Shown here: positions 1 through 8,655 of the stretch, one piece after another
How the letters are laid out: every line of letters starts with the position of its first letter
How positions within the stretch are numbered: position 1 is the first letter of the stretch
Source of the DNA: JBHIYN01 sp041984235
GTDB taxonomy: Bacteria; Pseudomonadota; Gammaproteobacteria; Ga0077536
Assembly: GCA_041984235.1 (NCBI GenBank)
Contig: JBHIYN010000005.1
Coordinates: forward strand, 186,001-250,000
DNA: 64,000 nucleotides
Direction: 5' to 3'
Notes under the pieces: model-generated
Databases searched by the model: none
What the model saw: only the letters and a program-made list of their open reading frames with translations
Told to the model about the DNA's origin: nothing
Translations under genes and position numbers: made by a program

Positions 1-743
1 GCGCCGGTCGCGTCGTCGACGTTGATCACCGCCGCCGACAGCGGGCGCTGCACGAACAGGCGCCGCTTGGCGGCCGCGTAGGCTTCCAGATCACCGTGAT
101 AGTCGAGGTGATCGTGGCCAAGATTGGTGAACGCCGCCGCGGCCAGGCGTACACCGGCCAGGCGCTGCTGGTCGAGCGCGTGGGACGAAGCTTCCAGCGC
201 GGCGGCAGCGCAGCCCGCGGCGCGAAAGCGGGCCAGCCAGCGGTGCACGGAAATCACGTCCGGCGTGGTGTTGGCGACGGTTTCCAGCTCGCCCGGGCAG
301 CCGCCACCGAGAGTGCCAAGGTAACCGCAGGGCGCCGCTATGTGACCGATCGCCTGGGCCACCAGGTAGGCGACGGTGGTCTTGCCGTTGGTGCCGGTAA
401 CGGCGAACACGGCCAGCGCAGCCGAGGGATGATCGAAGAAACGGTCGGCGATGCCGCCCAGCCGTTCGCGCAGACGCGGTACGACGATCACGGGCACGCC
501 ATCGTCGGCGGGCGCGTCGCGCTCGGCAAGGATCGCCGCGGCACCGCGCGCGCGGGCCTCGCCCGCGAACGCGAGACCATCGACGCGCGTGCCGCCGAGC
601 GCGACGAAGCAGGCGCCCGGCTGCACCGTGCGGCTGTCCAGGGTGAGGTCACTGACTTCACGATCGTCGCCGGGCCCGATCTCGGCGAAGCCGTCGAGCA
701 GCGCGGACAGGGTCACGCCCTCGTGTACACAGGTCGCGCTCAT
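1..743 (-). CDS. murE: UDP-N-acetylmuramoyl-tripeptide synthetase MurE, N-terminal part (runs off the window)
   Basis: Cytoplasmic ligase that adds meso-diaminopimelate to UDP-MurNAc-L-Ala-D-Glu in peptidoglycan synthesis. About 247 N-terminal residues are visible and the 3' end lies outside the window. The ATP-binding P-loop TGTNGKTT is present, as are the ANTTPD segment and the ASSHALDQ and FTNLGHDHLDYHG motifs of MurE. The ATG at 741-743 overlaps the ftsI stop as ATGA, indicating translational coupling. It is the last visible gene of the mraZ-rsmH-ftsL-ftsI-murE cluster. MurE is favoured over MurF by the ANTTPD and HDHLDYHG motifs and by its place directly after ftsI. Confidence 0.95.
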   Translation of the reverse strand, partial: MSATCVHEGVTLSALLDGFAEIGPGDDREVSDLTLDSRTVQPGACFVALGGTRVDGLAFAGEARARGAAAILAERDAPADDGVPVIVVPRLRERLGGIADRFFDHPSAALAVFAVTGTNGKTTVAYLVAQAIGHIAAPCGYLGTLGGGCPGELETVANTTPDVISVHRWLARFRAAGCAAAALEASSHALDQQRLAGVRLAAAAFTNLGHDHLDYHGDLEAYAAAKRRLFVQRPLSAAVINVDDATG

Positions 744-2482
744 TGCGGACCACGCTCGGCGTCGCCGGGCGCCGCGTGCCCGGCCAGCCAGACCCGTGGC
801 GCGCTCGGCTCGGCGACGCGATCCGGTGGAATGTTGAGCACGCGCGTCGCCTCCGCCATCACGGCGGAGAAGATCGGTGCCGCCACGCGCCCGCCGAAAT
901 GCTCGCCGCCCTTGGGCTCGTCGATCACGACGATCGCGACCAGGCGCGGCTGCGCCGCGGGGATCATGCCGGCGAACAGCGACAGGTAGCGGTTCTCGGC
1001 GTAGCCGTCGACGGTGGACTTGTGCACCGTGCCGGTCTTGCCGGCCACGCTGTAGCCGTCGACCCTGGCCTGCTGCCCGGTGCCGTGATTGACCGCGCGG
1101 GACAGCATCTCGCGCAGCGCCGCCGCGGTCGACGCCTGCATCGCCCGTTCGCGCCTCGGCGGCGCGTCGCTACGCACCACGCGCAGCGGCAGCAGCCAGC
1201 CGCCGTTGGCGATCGCCGCATAGGCGCGGGCCAGCTGTACCGCGGTCACCGACATGCCATAGCCGAAGGCCAGCGTCGCGTGCTCAATCTCGCGCCAGTT
1301 GGCGAAGTCGTTGAGACGGCCGTAGCCCTCTCCCGGCAACGACACCTCGGTCAGCGAGCCGATGCCGACGGCGCGCAGCTGGCGCCACAGCACTTCCGGC
1401 TCCATCGACAGCGCCAGCTTGCTGGCGCCGACGTTGCTCGACTTCTCGATGATTCCGGCGACGTCCAGCGCGCCGAAGTTGCGCACGTCGCGCACCGTGT
1501 GGCGTCCCACCTTGAAGAAGCCCGGCGCCGTGTCGATCGGCGTGTGCGGCTCGTAGGCGCCCGACTCCAGCGCGGCGGCGATAGTAAACGGCTTCACGGT
1601 GGAGCCGGGCTCGAACAGGTCGGTGACCGCCCGGTTGCGGTAGTGCTCGCCCTTGAGCTCGCTGCGGTTATTGGGATTGAACGACGGCTGGTTGACCAGC
1701 GCGACGATCTCGCCGTTGTGCACGTCGACCACGACCAGCGAGCCGGCACGGGCGCGGTTCGCATGCACCGCGCTCTTGAGCGCGCGGTAGGCGGCGTACT
1801 GCACGCGCTCGTCGATGCTGAGCGGGATGTCTCGGCCGGGCCGGATCGGCTGCAGGCGCTCGACGTCTTCGACGACGCGTCCCAGCCGGTCCTTGATCAC
1901 CCGGCGCAGGCCAGGCGTGCCCTTGAGCGCACCGTCGAAGGCCAGCTCGATTCCTTCCTGTCCGCGATCGTCGACGTTGGTGAAGCCGATGACGTGCGCA
2001 GTGACCTCGGCCGCCGGGTAATAGCGGCGATACTCGCGTTGCAGGCCGACGCCACGCAGACCGAGACGACGGATCGCGGCGCCTTCGTCGGGCGTCAGGT
2101 GGCGGCGCAGGTAGACGAACTGGCGCTCCATGCGCGGCAGCACCAGCGTCTCCAGGTGCTCGACGGTGGTTTCCAGGGTCGCCGCCAGCTGTGGCCAGCG
2201 CTGGCGCTCGGTGACGAACTCGACGGGCTTGATCCAGGCCGACTCGGTCGGCGTGCTGATGGCCAGCGGCTCGCCGTTCCGATCGGTGATCATGCCGCGG
2301 TTGGCATGCATTTCGTCGACCCGCAGGTAACGGGCATCGCCATGGCTCTGCAGGAACTCGCGTTCGTGCAGCTGCAGATCGACGGTGCGCCAGACCAGCG
2401 CGGCGGCGGCGCCGATGAATACGCTGACCACCAGTCGCCGGCGCAGCTTGAGTTCGCGGCTGACCCGTGCCGGCGCTGTCAT
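740..2482 (-). CDS. ftsI: Peptidoglycan D,D-transpeptidase FtsI (PBP3)
   Basis: Septal class B penicillin-binding protein that cross-links peptidoglycan at the division site. The 580-residue product has a short basic N-terminus, one membrane anchor (about residues 17-32), a pedestal domain and a C-terminal transpeptidase domain. The catalytic motifs are STVK (294-297), SSN (348-350) and KTGT (482-485). The ATG at 2480-2482 was chosen because it overlaps the ftsL stop as ATGA and gives normal family length. The reading frame is open further upstream, but that stretch only shadows ftsL in another frame. The 3' end overlaps murE by 4 bp. Confidence 0.96.
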   Translation of the reverse strand: MTAPARVSRELKLRRRLVVSVFIGAAAALVWRTVDLQLHEREFLQSHGDARYLRVDEMHANRGMITDRNGEPLAISTPTESAWIKPVEFVTERQRWPQLAATLETTVEHLETLVLPRMERQFVYLRRHLTPDEGAAIRRLGLRGVGLQREYRRYYPAAEVTAHVIGFTNVDDRGQEGIELAFDGALKGTPGLRRVIKDRLGRVVEDVERLQPIRPGRDIPLSIDERVQYAAYRALKSAVHANRARAGSLVVVDVHNGEIVALVNQPSFNPNNRSELKGEHYRNRAVTDLFEPGSTVKPFTIAAALESGAYEPHTPIDTAPGFFKVGRHTVRDVRNFGALDVAGIIEKSSNVGASKLALSMEPEVLWRQLRAVGIGSLTEVSLPGEGYGRLNDFANWREIEHATLAFGYGMSVTAVQLARAYAAIANGGWLLPLRVVRSDAPPRRERAMQASTAAALREMLSRAVNHGTGQQARVDGYSVAGKTGTVHKSTVDGYAENRYLSLFAGMIPAAQPRLVAIVVIDEPKGGEHFGGRVAAPIFSAVMAEATRVLNIPPDRVAEPSAPRVWLAGHAAPGDAERGPQ

Positions 2483-2742
2483 CGCAGCTCGACCACCCGC
2501 GCTGCGCGCGGCGAGACCATGCCCAGTGCGTCGTGCGCAATCTCTTCCACCCGCGCGTGGGTCGCCCACGTGGCCTGCTCCAGCAGCAGCTGTCCCCATT
2601 GCTGGTCGAGCTCCTGCTTGGTCAGGCGCAGGGTCTGCAGCTCGACGAACAGGCGCCGGCTGTCGTGGCGGTTGAGGACCAGCTCGACCGCGGAGGCAAA
2701 GGCGCAGACCCCGGCCAGCAACGCAATGGCCATCATCTTCAT
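2479..2742 (-). CDS. ftsL: Cell division protein FtsL
   Basis: Small bitopic divisome protein of 87 residues that, in related bacteria, forms a complex with FtsB and FtsQ. It has a hydrophobic N-terminal segment (about residues 4-18) followed by a periplasmic stretch with coiled-coil character, then the typical FtsL tail containing RVEEIAHDALGM. It overlaps rsmH upstream and ftsI downstream by ATGA junctions, so the three are probably translationally coupled. Identification rests on size, topology and the fixed rsmH-ftsL-ftsI order more than on sequence, because FtsL is poorly conserved. Confidence 0.9.
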   Translation of the reverse strand: MKMMAIALLAGVCAFASAVELVLNRHDSRRLFVELQTLRLTKQELDQQWGQLLLEQATWATHARVEEIAHDALGMVSPRAARVVELR

Positions 2743-3665
2743 GCGACCCGCTCCAGCACGCGCAGGCGCGCGCTGCGGGCGCGCGGGTTGGCGCGCCGCT
2801 CGTCTGCACCGGCCATCAGCGGCTTGCGCATGGGGGTACGGAACGCCGGTGCCAGTGGCGTGCCGTGCTTGACGCTGTCACGATGCGCGCGGTCGAGGTC
2901 GCGAAAGCAGTTCTTGACGATGCGATCCTCGAGCGAGTGAAAAGCGATCACCAGCAGCCGCCCGCCGACCGCAAGCAGATCGATGGCGGCATCGAGCACG
3001 CGCTCGAGCTCACCGAGCTCGTCGTTGATGCGCATGCGCACCGCCTGGAACGTACGCGTCGCGGGATCGATGCGCGAGCCGCCGCCGCGCACGCAGGCAC
3101 GCACCAGCGCCGCCAGCTCGAAGGTCGTGGCCAGCGGCGCGGTGCGCCTGACTTCGACGATACGCCGTGCGATCTGGCGTGAACGGCGTTCCTCGCCGTA
3201 ACGCCACAGCACGTCGCTGATCTCGCGCTCGTCAGCACTGTTCAGCCACTCGGCGGCACTCGGCGAGGCGTCCGGGTCCATGCGCATGTCGAGCGGACCG
3301 TCGAAGCGGAAGCTGAAGCCGCGCGCGGCATCGTCGACCTGCGGCGAGGAGATGCCGAGATCGATGAGGATGCCGTCGACCGCACCGCGCAGCTCGCGCG
3401 CAATCGCGGCAAGACGCGAAAAGGGTGCGCGCACCACCTGCAGCCGCGCGTCCTCGCGCGCGAGGTGCTCGGCACAGGCGATCGCGGCCGGGTCGCGATC
3501 GATGGCGAGCACGCGGCCGTCCGCACCCAGCGCCGCGAGCAGGGCGCGCGTGTGGCCGCCGCGCCCGAAGGTCGCGTCGATGTAGGTGCCCGCCGGCCGC
3601 ACGTTCATCTGTTCGACAACCTCTGACAGCAGGACCGGGACGTGATCCGGGCTTGCGTCGCTCAC
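2739..3665 (-). CDS. rsmH: 16S rRNA (cytosine(1402)-N(4))-methyltransferase RsmH (MraW)
   Basis: SAM-dependent methyltransferase that modifies C1402 of 16S rRNA in the decoding centre. The 308-residue product opens with HVPVLLSEV, followed by the SAM-binding DATFGRGGHTRALL and the conserved LIDLGISSPQVDDAARGFSF segment, and has the GGRLLVIAFHSLEDRIVK motif near the C-terminus. The start is GTG at 3663-3665, overlapping the mraZ stop as GTGA. An open frame continues upstream but only shadows mraZ. Its usual functional partner for the same nucleotide, rsmI, lies just beyond rnpB. Confidence 0.95.
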   Translation of the reverse strand: MSDASPDHVPVLLSEVVEQMNVRPAGTYIDATFGRGGHTRALLAALGADGRVLAIDRDPAAIACAEHLAREDARLQVVRAPFSRLAAIARELRGAVDGILIDLGISSPQVDDAARGFSFRFDGPLDMRMDPDASPSAAEWLNSADEREISDVLWRYGEERRSRQIARRIVEVRRTAPLATTFELAALVRACVRGGGSRIDPATRTFQAVRMRINDELGELERVLDAAIDLLAVGGRLLVIAFHSLEDRIVKNCFRDLDRAHRDSVKHGTPLAPAFRTPMRKPLMAGADERRANPRARSARLRVLERVA

Positions 3666-4120
3666 AGTGACAGCGAATCCAGTGCCGCGGACGGCGTCTG
3701 CGCGCCGCCGCCCACCTCGTTCAGCCAGCCATCGCGTTCGCTGCGCCAGGCGGCCTCGTCCCAGATCTCGAGCTTGTTGCCCTGGCCCAGGAGCACGACC
3801 TGTTTGCCGAGCCCCGCGATCTCGCGCAACTCCTGCGGCAGCAGCACGCGCCCCTGCGCGTCGCAGCGGCAGTCGGTGGCATAGCCGCGCATGATCTGCT
3901 TGGTGCGGCGGCTCTGCTTGTCGAAGTCGGAGAGGCCGGAAAGCTTGAGCTCGATCGCTTCCCACTCAGCCAGCGGGTACAGCCACAGCGAGCGGTCCCA
4001 GGGATTGAGCGTCAGGACCAGGGCCGGACTGTCGATGCGTGCGAGGACCTCGCGTGCCCGCGCAGGGATGGCCAGACGTCCCTTGACGTCGACACTGACC
4101 GTATTGAGCCCGCGAAACAT
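3662..4120 (-). CDS. mraZ: Transcriptional regulator MraZ
   Basis: DNA-binding SpoVT/AbrB-fold protein that sits at the head of division and cell-wall clusters and, in E. coli, represses its own promoter. The 152-residue product starts MFRGLNTVSVDVKGRLAIPA and contains two MraZ half-domains; the second includes RGYATDCRCDAQGRVLLPQ. The ATG at 4118-4120 was preferred over an upstream start in the same frame because it gives the family N-terminus. The three GTGG repeats upstream at 4203-4226 are its predicted operator. Confidence 0.95.
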   Translation of the reverse strand: MFRGLNTVSVDVKGRLAIPARAREVLARIDSPALVLTLNPWDRSLWLYPLAEWEAIELKLSGLSDFDKQSRRTKQIMRGYATDCRCDAQGRVLLPQELREIAGLGKQVVLLGQGNKLEIWDEAAWRSERDGWLNEVGGGAQTPSAALDSLSL

Positions 4121-4202
4121 GCTGGCGCGTGGGATCCGTCGCGGTGCCTCGACAACGCCGACCGCCACGGGCCGTGCGCGGGGCTACCGAAATCGCTGGG
4201 AT

Positions 4203-4226
4203 CCACTTTTCCCCACTATTCACCAC
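4203..4226 (-). promoter_or_regulatory. MraZ box: three GTGG repeats at exact 10-bp spacing
   Basis: Read on the minus strand, GTGGTGAATA, GTGGGGAAAA and GTGGATCCCA lie head to tail, with GTGG cores at 4223-4226, 4213-4216 and 4203-4206. Repeats of this type with 10-bp period are the known MraZ binding site. They lie just downstream of the -10 element, where bound MraZ would block initiation or early elongation. Confidence 0.85.
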
Positions 4227-4235
4227 CGATGGTGC

Positions 4236-4265
4236 ACTATAAGGAGCGCGTCGGAAAAGTGTCAA
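4236..4265 (-). promoter_or_regulatory. Sigma-70 promoter of the mraZ division cluster
   Basis: The minus strand has a perfect -35 TTGACA (4260-4265) and -10 TATAGT (4236-4241) with an 18-bp spacer. Transcription should start near 4229, directly against the MraZ box. It lies in a locally AT-rich stretch that stands out from the GC-rich surroundings. Confidence 0.8.
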
Positions 4266-4453
4266 GAAAAATACGGCGATTGCGTCACGGTTTCTTGCTT
4301 ATACAACAAATACTTACGGGGTGCGCCACAATTTTGCTGCTTTGCAGCGCAAAAACCAACAATCAAAGAGTTAGGAAAATCATGACGATGCCTGATCAAG
4401 CTCACTTTGATTATCAGCGTGAAACATGACGCCGCGGCAGCGGCCCGGAGGGA
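4266..4453. other. AT-rich intergenic spacer between mraZ promoter and rnpB
   Basis: This is about 190 bp of unusually AT-rich sequence. It contains an imperfect hairpin near 4332-4353 (TTTTGCTGC against GCAGCGCAAAA) and, next to the rnpB 3' end, a short GCCGC/GCGGC stem. No coding region or clear T-run terminator is supported. Confidence 0.5.
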
Positions 4454-4454
4454 A

Positions 4455-4840
4455 CAAGTCGGCCTGTAAGCCGGGTTCTGTCGCGCTGCAATGCAGCACG
4501 GGTGATCATTCATCTGCGACACGCGTCACCGCGCCCCTGTAGCGACCTACCCGGAAACTCGTGCGGACAACACTTCCCGCTCGCGCGGTACGTTTCCCTA
4601 TTTGGTCTTGCTCCGGGTGGGGTTTACCCTGCCACCGGCGTTGGCCGGCGCGGTGCGCTCTTACCGCACCTTTTCACCCTTACCGCACCTCGCGGCGCGG
4701 CGGTATCTTTTCTGTGGCACTTTCCGTAGGCTCGCGCCTCCCAGGCGTTACCTGGCACCCCGTCCTGTGGAGCCCGGACTTTCCTCCGTCGCCGCCCGGC
4801 CGAAGCAGGATGCGGCGCCAGCGATCACCCGGCCGACTTG
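4455..4840 (-). ncRNA. rnpB: RNase P RNA (class A)
   Basis: Catalytic RNA of RNase P, which trims tRNA 5' leaders. On the minus strand it carries the conserved GAGGAAAGTCCGGGCTCC core near the 5' end, the ATAGGGAAACGTACC segment, and the 3' signature ACAGAACCCGGCTTACAGG. The terminal P1 helix is formed by AAGTCGGCC (4831-4839) and GGCCGACTT (4456-4464), which sets the ends to within a few bases. The length of about 386 nt is normal for class A. It lies between rsmI and mraZ, as in Pseudomonas. Confidence 0.95.
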
Positions 4841-4847
4841 CCGGGGA

Positions 4848-4876
4848 AGTGTGTGAGTTCGCGGCGCGTTTTTCAA
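4848..4876 (-). promoter_or_regulatory. Possible rnpB promoter
   Basis: TTGAAA (4871-4876), overlapping the rsmI stop codon, is followed after 17 bp by CACACT (4848-4853), about 8 bp before the inferred RNA 5' end. The -10 match is weak, so this is a positional inference. Confidence 0.4.
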
Positions 4877-5760
4877 TGGTCGCGGTCGTCGCGCGCCAGC
4901 ACCCGCCGGTAGATCTCGTTGCGGCCACGGCCGGTCAGGGCGACGGCGATGCGGACCGCCTGCCTGGGGCTTAACTCGCCGAGCAGGACGTCGAGCACGC
5001 GGTCGACCTCAGCGTCGTCAGCGGCGCTGACCGGCGCGCCGGCAACGAGAATGACGAGCTCGCCGCGCGCGGCGTTGGGCTCGGCGGCAACCACCTGCTG
5101 CAGCGCGTCCAGGCTTCCGCGGTAGACCGATTCGTGGCGCTTGGTCAGCTCGCGGGCGACGACCGCCGCGCGCTCGCCGCCGAAGGCCTCGGCCATCGCT
5201 GCCAGGCTGCGTGCGAGACGATGCGGTGCCTCGTAGAACACCAGCGTGCGCGGATCGTGCGCGAGCTCTCCCAGCCGCCGCCCGCGCTGCGCCGCCGCCG
5301 CCGGCAGGAAGCCCTCGAACGCGAAGCGATCGGTGGCCAGTCCGCCGATGCTGAGCGCCGCGACCAGCGCCGAGGGACCGGGCACGGTGATCACCGGCAC
5401 GCCGGCTTCGATGGCGGCGCGCACCAGGACAAAGCCCGGGTCGGAGACCAGTGGCGTGCCGGCGTCGCTGATCAGCGCGCACGCTTCCGGCCCTCGCACC
5501 AGGCGCTCGATCGTCTCGGCGGCGACGCGTTGCTCGTTGTGCTCGTGGCAGGCGGACAGCGGTGTCGTGACGGCGCAGGCATCGAGCAGGCGGCGGCTGT
5601 GCCGCGTGTCTTCGGCGAGGATGTGATCCACGGCGCCGAGCACGGCCACGGCGCGGGCGCCGATGTCGCCCAGGTTGCCAATCGGCGTGGCCACGACATA
5701 CAGCGCCGGACGCTCGATTGACAGCCCTGCGGTGCGCAAAGATACTGCCTCGGTGTCCAT
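4873..5760 (-). CDS. rsmI: 16S rRNA (cytidine(1402)-2'-O)-methyltransferase RsmI
   Basis: Tetrapyrrole-methylase-fold enzyme that 2'-O-methylates C1402 of 16S rRNA. The 295-residue product has LYVVATPIGNLGDIGARA near the N-terminus, then LAEDTRHSRRLLDA, ISDAGTPLVSDPG and FVFYEAPHR-type segments (seen here as LVFYEAPHRLARSL), all family hallmarks. The ATG at 5758-5760 was chosen because the family N-terminus begins there; the frame is open further upstream but shadows lpoA. It is divergent from lpoA, and the two coding starts overlap or nearly abut. Confidence 0.95.
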   Translation of the reverse strand: MDTEAVSLRTAGLSIERPALYVVATPIGNLGDIGARAVAVLGAVDHILAEDTRHSRRLLDACAVTTPLSACHEHNEQRVAAETIERLVRGPEACALISDAGTPLVSDPGFVLVRAAIEAGVPVITVPGPSALVAALSIGGLATDRFAFEGFLPAAAAQRGRRLGELAHDPRTLVFYEAPHRLARSLAAMAEAFGGERAAVVARELTKRHESVYRGSLDALQQVVAAEPNAARGELVILVAGAPVSAADDAEVDRVLDVLLGELSPRQAVRIAVALTGRGRNEIYRRVLARDDRDH

Positions 5761-7636
5761 CCTGCCGTCCGTTTCGCTCACCGCACCATTACCCTGGATC
5801 GCGCTGTTCGCCCTGCTCGCCATTACAAGCGGCTGCGGCACACAAGGCAACGTCACCCCGGTGGCGCCGGCGCCGAGCCCGGTCGACATCGCCAACGGGC
5901 TGCTCAATCGCGGTGACTACGCGGCCGCGGCCGACGCCTACCTCGGACTCGCGGCGGAAACCGGTGGCAGCAGCGCGGTACGTTACGAGGCCCTCGCCGC
6001 CCTGGCGCTGCAGGATGCGGGTGATTTTACGCAGGCCGATACGCTGCTCGCACGCATCGACGAGTCCGACGGCGTACCGCCGGCGCTGGCCACGGCCAAG
6101 GCCTGCTCGATGCTGGCCAGCGGCTTCGCCGAGGACGCCTACGCGATCGCCAGCGAGGTCGACAGCGCCCCGCTGAGTCCCTACCAGCGCGGCCGCCTCG
6201 CACGCTGCCTGGGCGGCGCGGCCTTCGCCACCGGGCATGTCGAACAGGCCGCGGCCGCCTGGGTCGCGAGCTGGCGTTACCCGATGGCGGCGGCGGCGAC
6301 CGACGAAGCCGCCGCGGATACCTGGCGCGCGGTTTCGCGACTCAGCCCGACCCAGCTCGCCGCCCTCACTGCCGAGGCCGATCGCCCGGGCAGCGGCTGG
6401 TATGCACTCGGCGCCCTCACCTCGCGCGCCATGTTCGACCCTCAAGAGCTCGCTGCTGGCACTGCCGCGTGGCAGCAGGCGCATCCGGGCCACCCGGGCG
6501 CCCGCGTCATCGACGCGCTGCTGGAACGTGCCGAGACGCTGTCGACCCGGCCGCGCAAGCTCGCGTTGCTGCTGCCGTTCGACGATACCCTGGGCGGCGC
6601 GGCAAGCGCCGTGCGTGACGGCTTCGTCACCGCCTGGTACCGCGATGGCGCACAAGGCGGACGGCCCGAGATCGCGGTCTACTCGACCACCGACGGCGAC
6701 TTCGCGGCGCTCGCCGCGCGCGCCGTGGCCGAGGGCGCGGAAGCGATCGTCGGGCCGCTGCGCAAGTCCCTGGTCGACACCCTGCGCGCCGACGCCGCGA
6801 TCGAAACCACCGTACTCGCCCTCAATACCAGCGACAGCGGCGGACCGTCGCGTCCCGGATTCTTCCAGTTCGCGCTGAACCCGGAAGACGAGGCCGCGCA
6901 GGTCGCCGCACGCGCGCGCGCTGGCGGCAAGCGTGCCCTGCTACTGGCACCGGACACCGCCTGGGGCAATCGCGTCATGGCGGCCTACCGCGAAGCCTGG
7001 CGCGGCGCCGGCGGCGAGATCGTCGCCGAGGTCCCCTACCGCGAGACCACCAGCGCCTACATCGACGCGGTCAAGCACAGCCTCAACGTCGATCGCAGCG
7101 AAGCGCGTACGGCCGAGCTGCGCCGCACGCTCAACCTGCCGCTGCACGGCGAACCGCGCCGCCGGCACGACGTCGACGTCATCCTGCTCGCCGGCTTTCC
7201 AGCCAACGCCCGCCAGATCATGCCCCAGCTGCGCTACTTCCGCGCCGAGGCCATTCCGGTCTTCGCGACCTCGCACGTCTATGGTGGCGGCACCACCATG
7301 CAGAACGATCCCGACCTCGACGGCATCACCTTCGGTGACATGCCATGGTTGTTCGGACTCGCCGATCGCGACTCGTTCAACCTCGTGCGCCGCTCGTTCG
7401 CCGAGCGCAGCGAAGGCTACGCGCGCCTCTACGGCCTCGGCATCGACGCCTACCGCCTGCTGCCGCACCTCGGACGCATGAGCTACCAGCCCGGATTGCG
7501 CGTGCCCGGGGTCACCGGCGAGCTGTGGATGGACGGCAACGGCGTGGTGCACCGCGCCCTGGCATGGCTGCGATTCGTCGACGGCCTGCCGACCCTGATC
7601 GACCACGCCGGCGCCATGCCCGGTGCGCGCCGCTGA
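5732..7636 (+). CDS. lpoA: Penicillin-binding protein activator LpoA (outer-membrane lipoprotein)
   Basis: Outer-membrane lipoprotein that in E. coli activates PBP1A from the periplasm. The product is about 634 residues. It has a signal peptide ending in AITSGC (lipidated Cys near residue 35; the -3 residue is Thr, so the lipobox is imperfect), a helical repeat N-domain, and a C-terminal periplasmic-binding-like domain starting at LALLLPFDD and containing AEAIVGPLRKSLVD-like sequence. The GTG at 5732 is the preferred start because it gives a basic n-region. The GTG at 5753 and ATG at 5663 are alternatives, and none has a strong Shine-Dalgarno. It is followed by an overlapping yraN. Confidence 0.88.
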   Translation: MRKDTASVSILPSVSLTAPLPWIALFALLAITSGCGTQGNVTPVAPAPSPVDIANGLLNRGDYAAAADAYLGLAAETGGSSAVRYEALAALALQDAGDFTQADTLLARIDESDGVPPALATAKACSMLASGFAEDAYAIASEVDSAPLSPYQRGRLARCLGGAAFATGHVEQAAAAWVASWRYPMAAAATDEAAADTWRAVSRLSPTQLAALTAEADRPGSGWYALGALTSRAMFDPQELAAGTAAWQQAHPGHPGARVIDALLERAETLSTRPRKLALLLPFDDTLGGAASAVRDGFVTAWYRDGAQGGRPEIAVYSTTDGDFAALAARAVAEGAEAIVGPLRKSLVDTLRADAAIETTVLALNTSDSGGPSRPGFFQFALNPEDEAAQVAARARAGGKRALLLAPDTAWGNRVMAAYREAWRGAGGEIVAEVPYRETTSAYIDAVKHSLNVDRSEARTAELRRTLNLPLHGEPRRRHDVDVILLAGFPANARQIMPQLRYFRAEAIPVFATSHVYGGGTTMQNDPDLDGITFGDMPWLFGLADRDSFNLVRRSFAERSEGYARLYGLGIDAYRLLPHLGRMSYQPGLRVPGVTGELWMDGNGVVHRALAWLRFVDGLPTLIDHAGAMPGARR

Positions 7637-8009
7637 CGACCGACCGGGACGCGACGCGCGCCGTCGCGGCAGCGCCATCGAGGCACGCGCGGAAACCTGG
7701 CTGAGCCGCCACGGACTGACCCCGCTGAGCCGCAATTACACCTGCCGGGGTGGCGAGATCGACCTGGTCATGGAAGACGGTGACACGCTGGTGTTCGTGG
7801 AAGTCCGCTACCGGGCCTCTTCGCGCTACGGCTCCGCCGCCGAAAGCATCGACGCACGCAAGCGTGCCCGCATCGTGCGCGCCGCGCGTGAGTACGTCGC
7901 GCGTCATCGCGGCGCCGAGGATCGCGCCTGTCGTTTCGACGTCGTCGCCGTGGACGGTGACGGCGATGCGCTGCGCGCGGACTGGATTGCAGGGGCGTTT
8001 TCTGCATAA
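7623..8009 (+). CDS. yraN: YraN/UPF0102 family endonuclease-fold protein
   Basis: Member of the UPF0102 family, which has a restriction-endonuclease-like fold and no settled function. The 128-residue product shows the family core GEIDLVMEDGDTLVFVEVRYR (Asp and Glu-X-Arg positions of a PD-(D/E)XK-like site) and SAAESIDARKRARIVRAA. The GTG start at 7623 overlaps the end of lpoA by 14 bp. Its position between lpoA and diaA is the same as in E. coli (yraM-yraN-yraO). Confidence 0.9.
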   Translation: MRAADDRPGRDARRRGSAIEARAETWLSRHGLTPLSRNYTCRGGEIDLVMEDGDTLVFVEVRYRASSRYGSAAESIDARKRARIVRAAREYVARHRGAEDRACRFDVVAVDGDGDALRADWIAGAFSA

Positions 8010-8057
8010 TGCTCAGCCGTTCCGCCGCCCGGCGCCGCCGCAGCAGAGGCCGTTCTC

Positions 8058-8651
8058 TTGGACCCCAGTGACAGAATCCGGTCGATATTCGCCGACAGCG
8101 TCGCGGTCAAGACACGCTGCGCGGAGACGCTCGCGGCGCCCATCGCCGAGGCCGGCTTCGCCATCGCCGAGTGCCTGCTCGCGAGTGGCAAGGTACTGAG
8201 TTGCGGCAACGGCGGCTCGGCCGCGGATGCCCAGCACTTCTCCTCGGAGATGCTCAATCGCTTCGAACGCGAACGGCCCGGGCTGCCCGCGCTGGCGCTG
8301 ACCACCGACGCCTCGACCGTGACCTCGATCGCCAACGACTACCAGTTCGCGGATATTTTCGCCAAGCAGATCCGCGCACTGGGGCAACCGGGAGACGTGC
8401 TGCTCGCCTTCACCACCAGCGGCAATTCGCACAACATCCTCAACGCCATCGACGCCGCGCACGACAAGAACATGCGCGTCATACTCTTGTCAGGCAAGGA
8501 CGGCGGGCCGGCGGCCAGCAGCCTGGCCGGCAGCGATCTCGAGCTGCGCGTGCCCAGCGACTCGACCGCGCGTATCCAGGAATCGCACCTGACCGTCATC
8601 CATTGCCTGTGTGACCTGATTGACAACCATCTGCTCGGGCAGGAGACCTAG
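8058..8651 (+). CDS. diaA: DnaA initiator-associating protein DiaA (SIS domain)
   Basis: SIS-domain protein. In E. coli DiaA is a tetramer that binds DnaA and promotes timely replication initiation. The 197-residue product contains the sugar-isomerase signatures LSCGNGGSAADAQHF and LLAFTTSGNSHNI, and ends with ARIQESHLTVIHCLCDLID, which is typical of DiaA. The start is TTG at 8058 behind an AGAGG Shine-Dalgarno. GmhA (phosphoheptose isomerase) is a close paralogue, and the DiaA assignment leans on the lpoA-yraN-diaA-dolP order. Confidence 0.88.
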   Translation: MDPSDRIRSIFADSVAVKTRCAETLAAPIAEAGFAIAECLLASGKVLSCGNGGSAADAQHFSSEMLNRFERERPGLPALALTTDASTVTSIANDYQFADIFAKQIRALGQPGDVLLAFTTSGNSHNILNAIDAAHDKNMRVILLSGKDGGPAASSLAGSDLELRVPSDSTARIQESHLTVIHCLCDLIDNHLLGQET

Positions 8652-8655
8652 ATAG

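Noticed and set aside
4229..4522. Small open frames in the AT-rich spacer and rnpB
   Set aside because: They overlap the promoter, the MraZ box and the RNase P RNA; nothing suggests translation.
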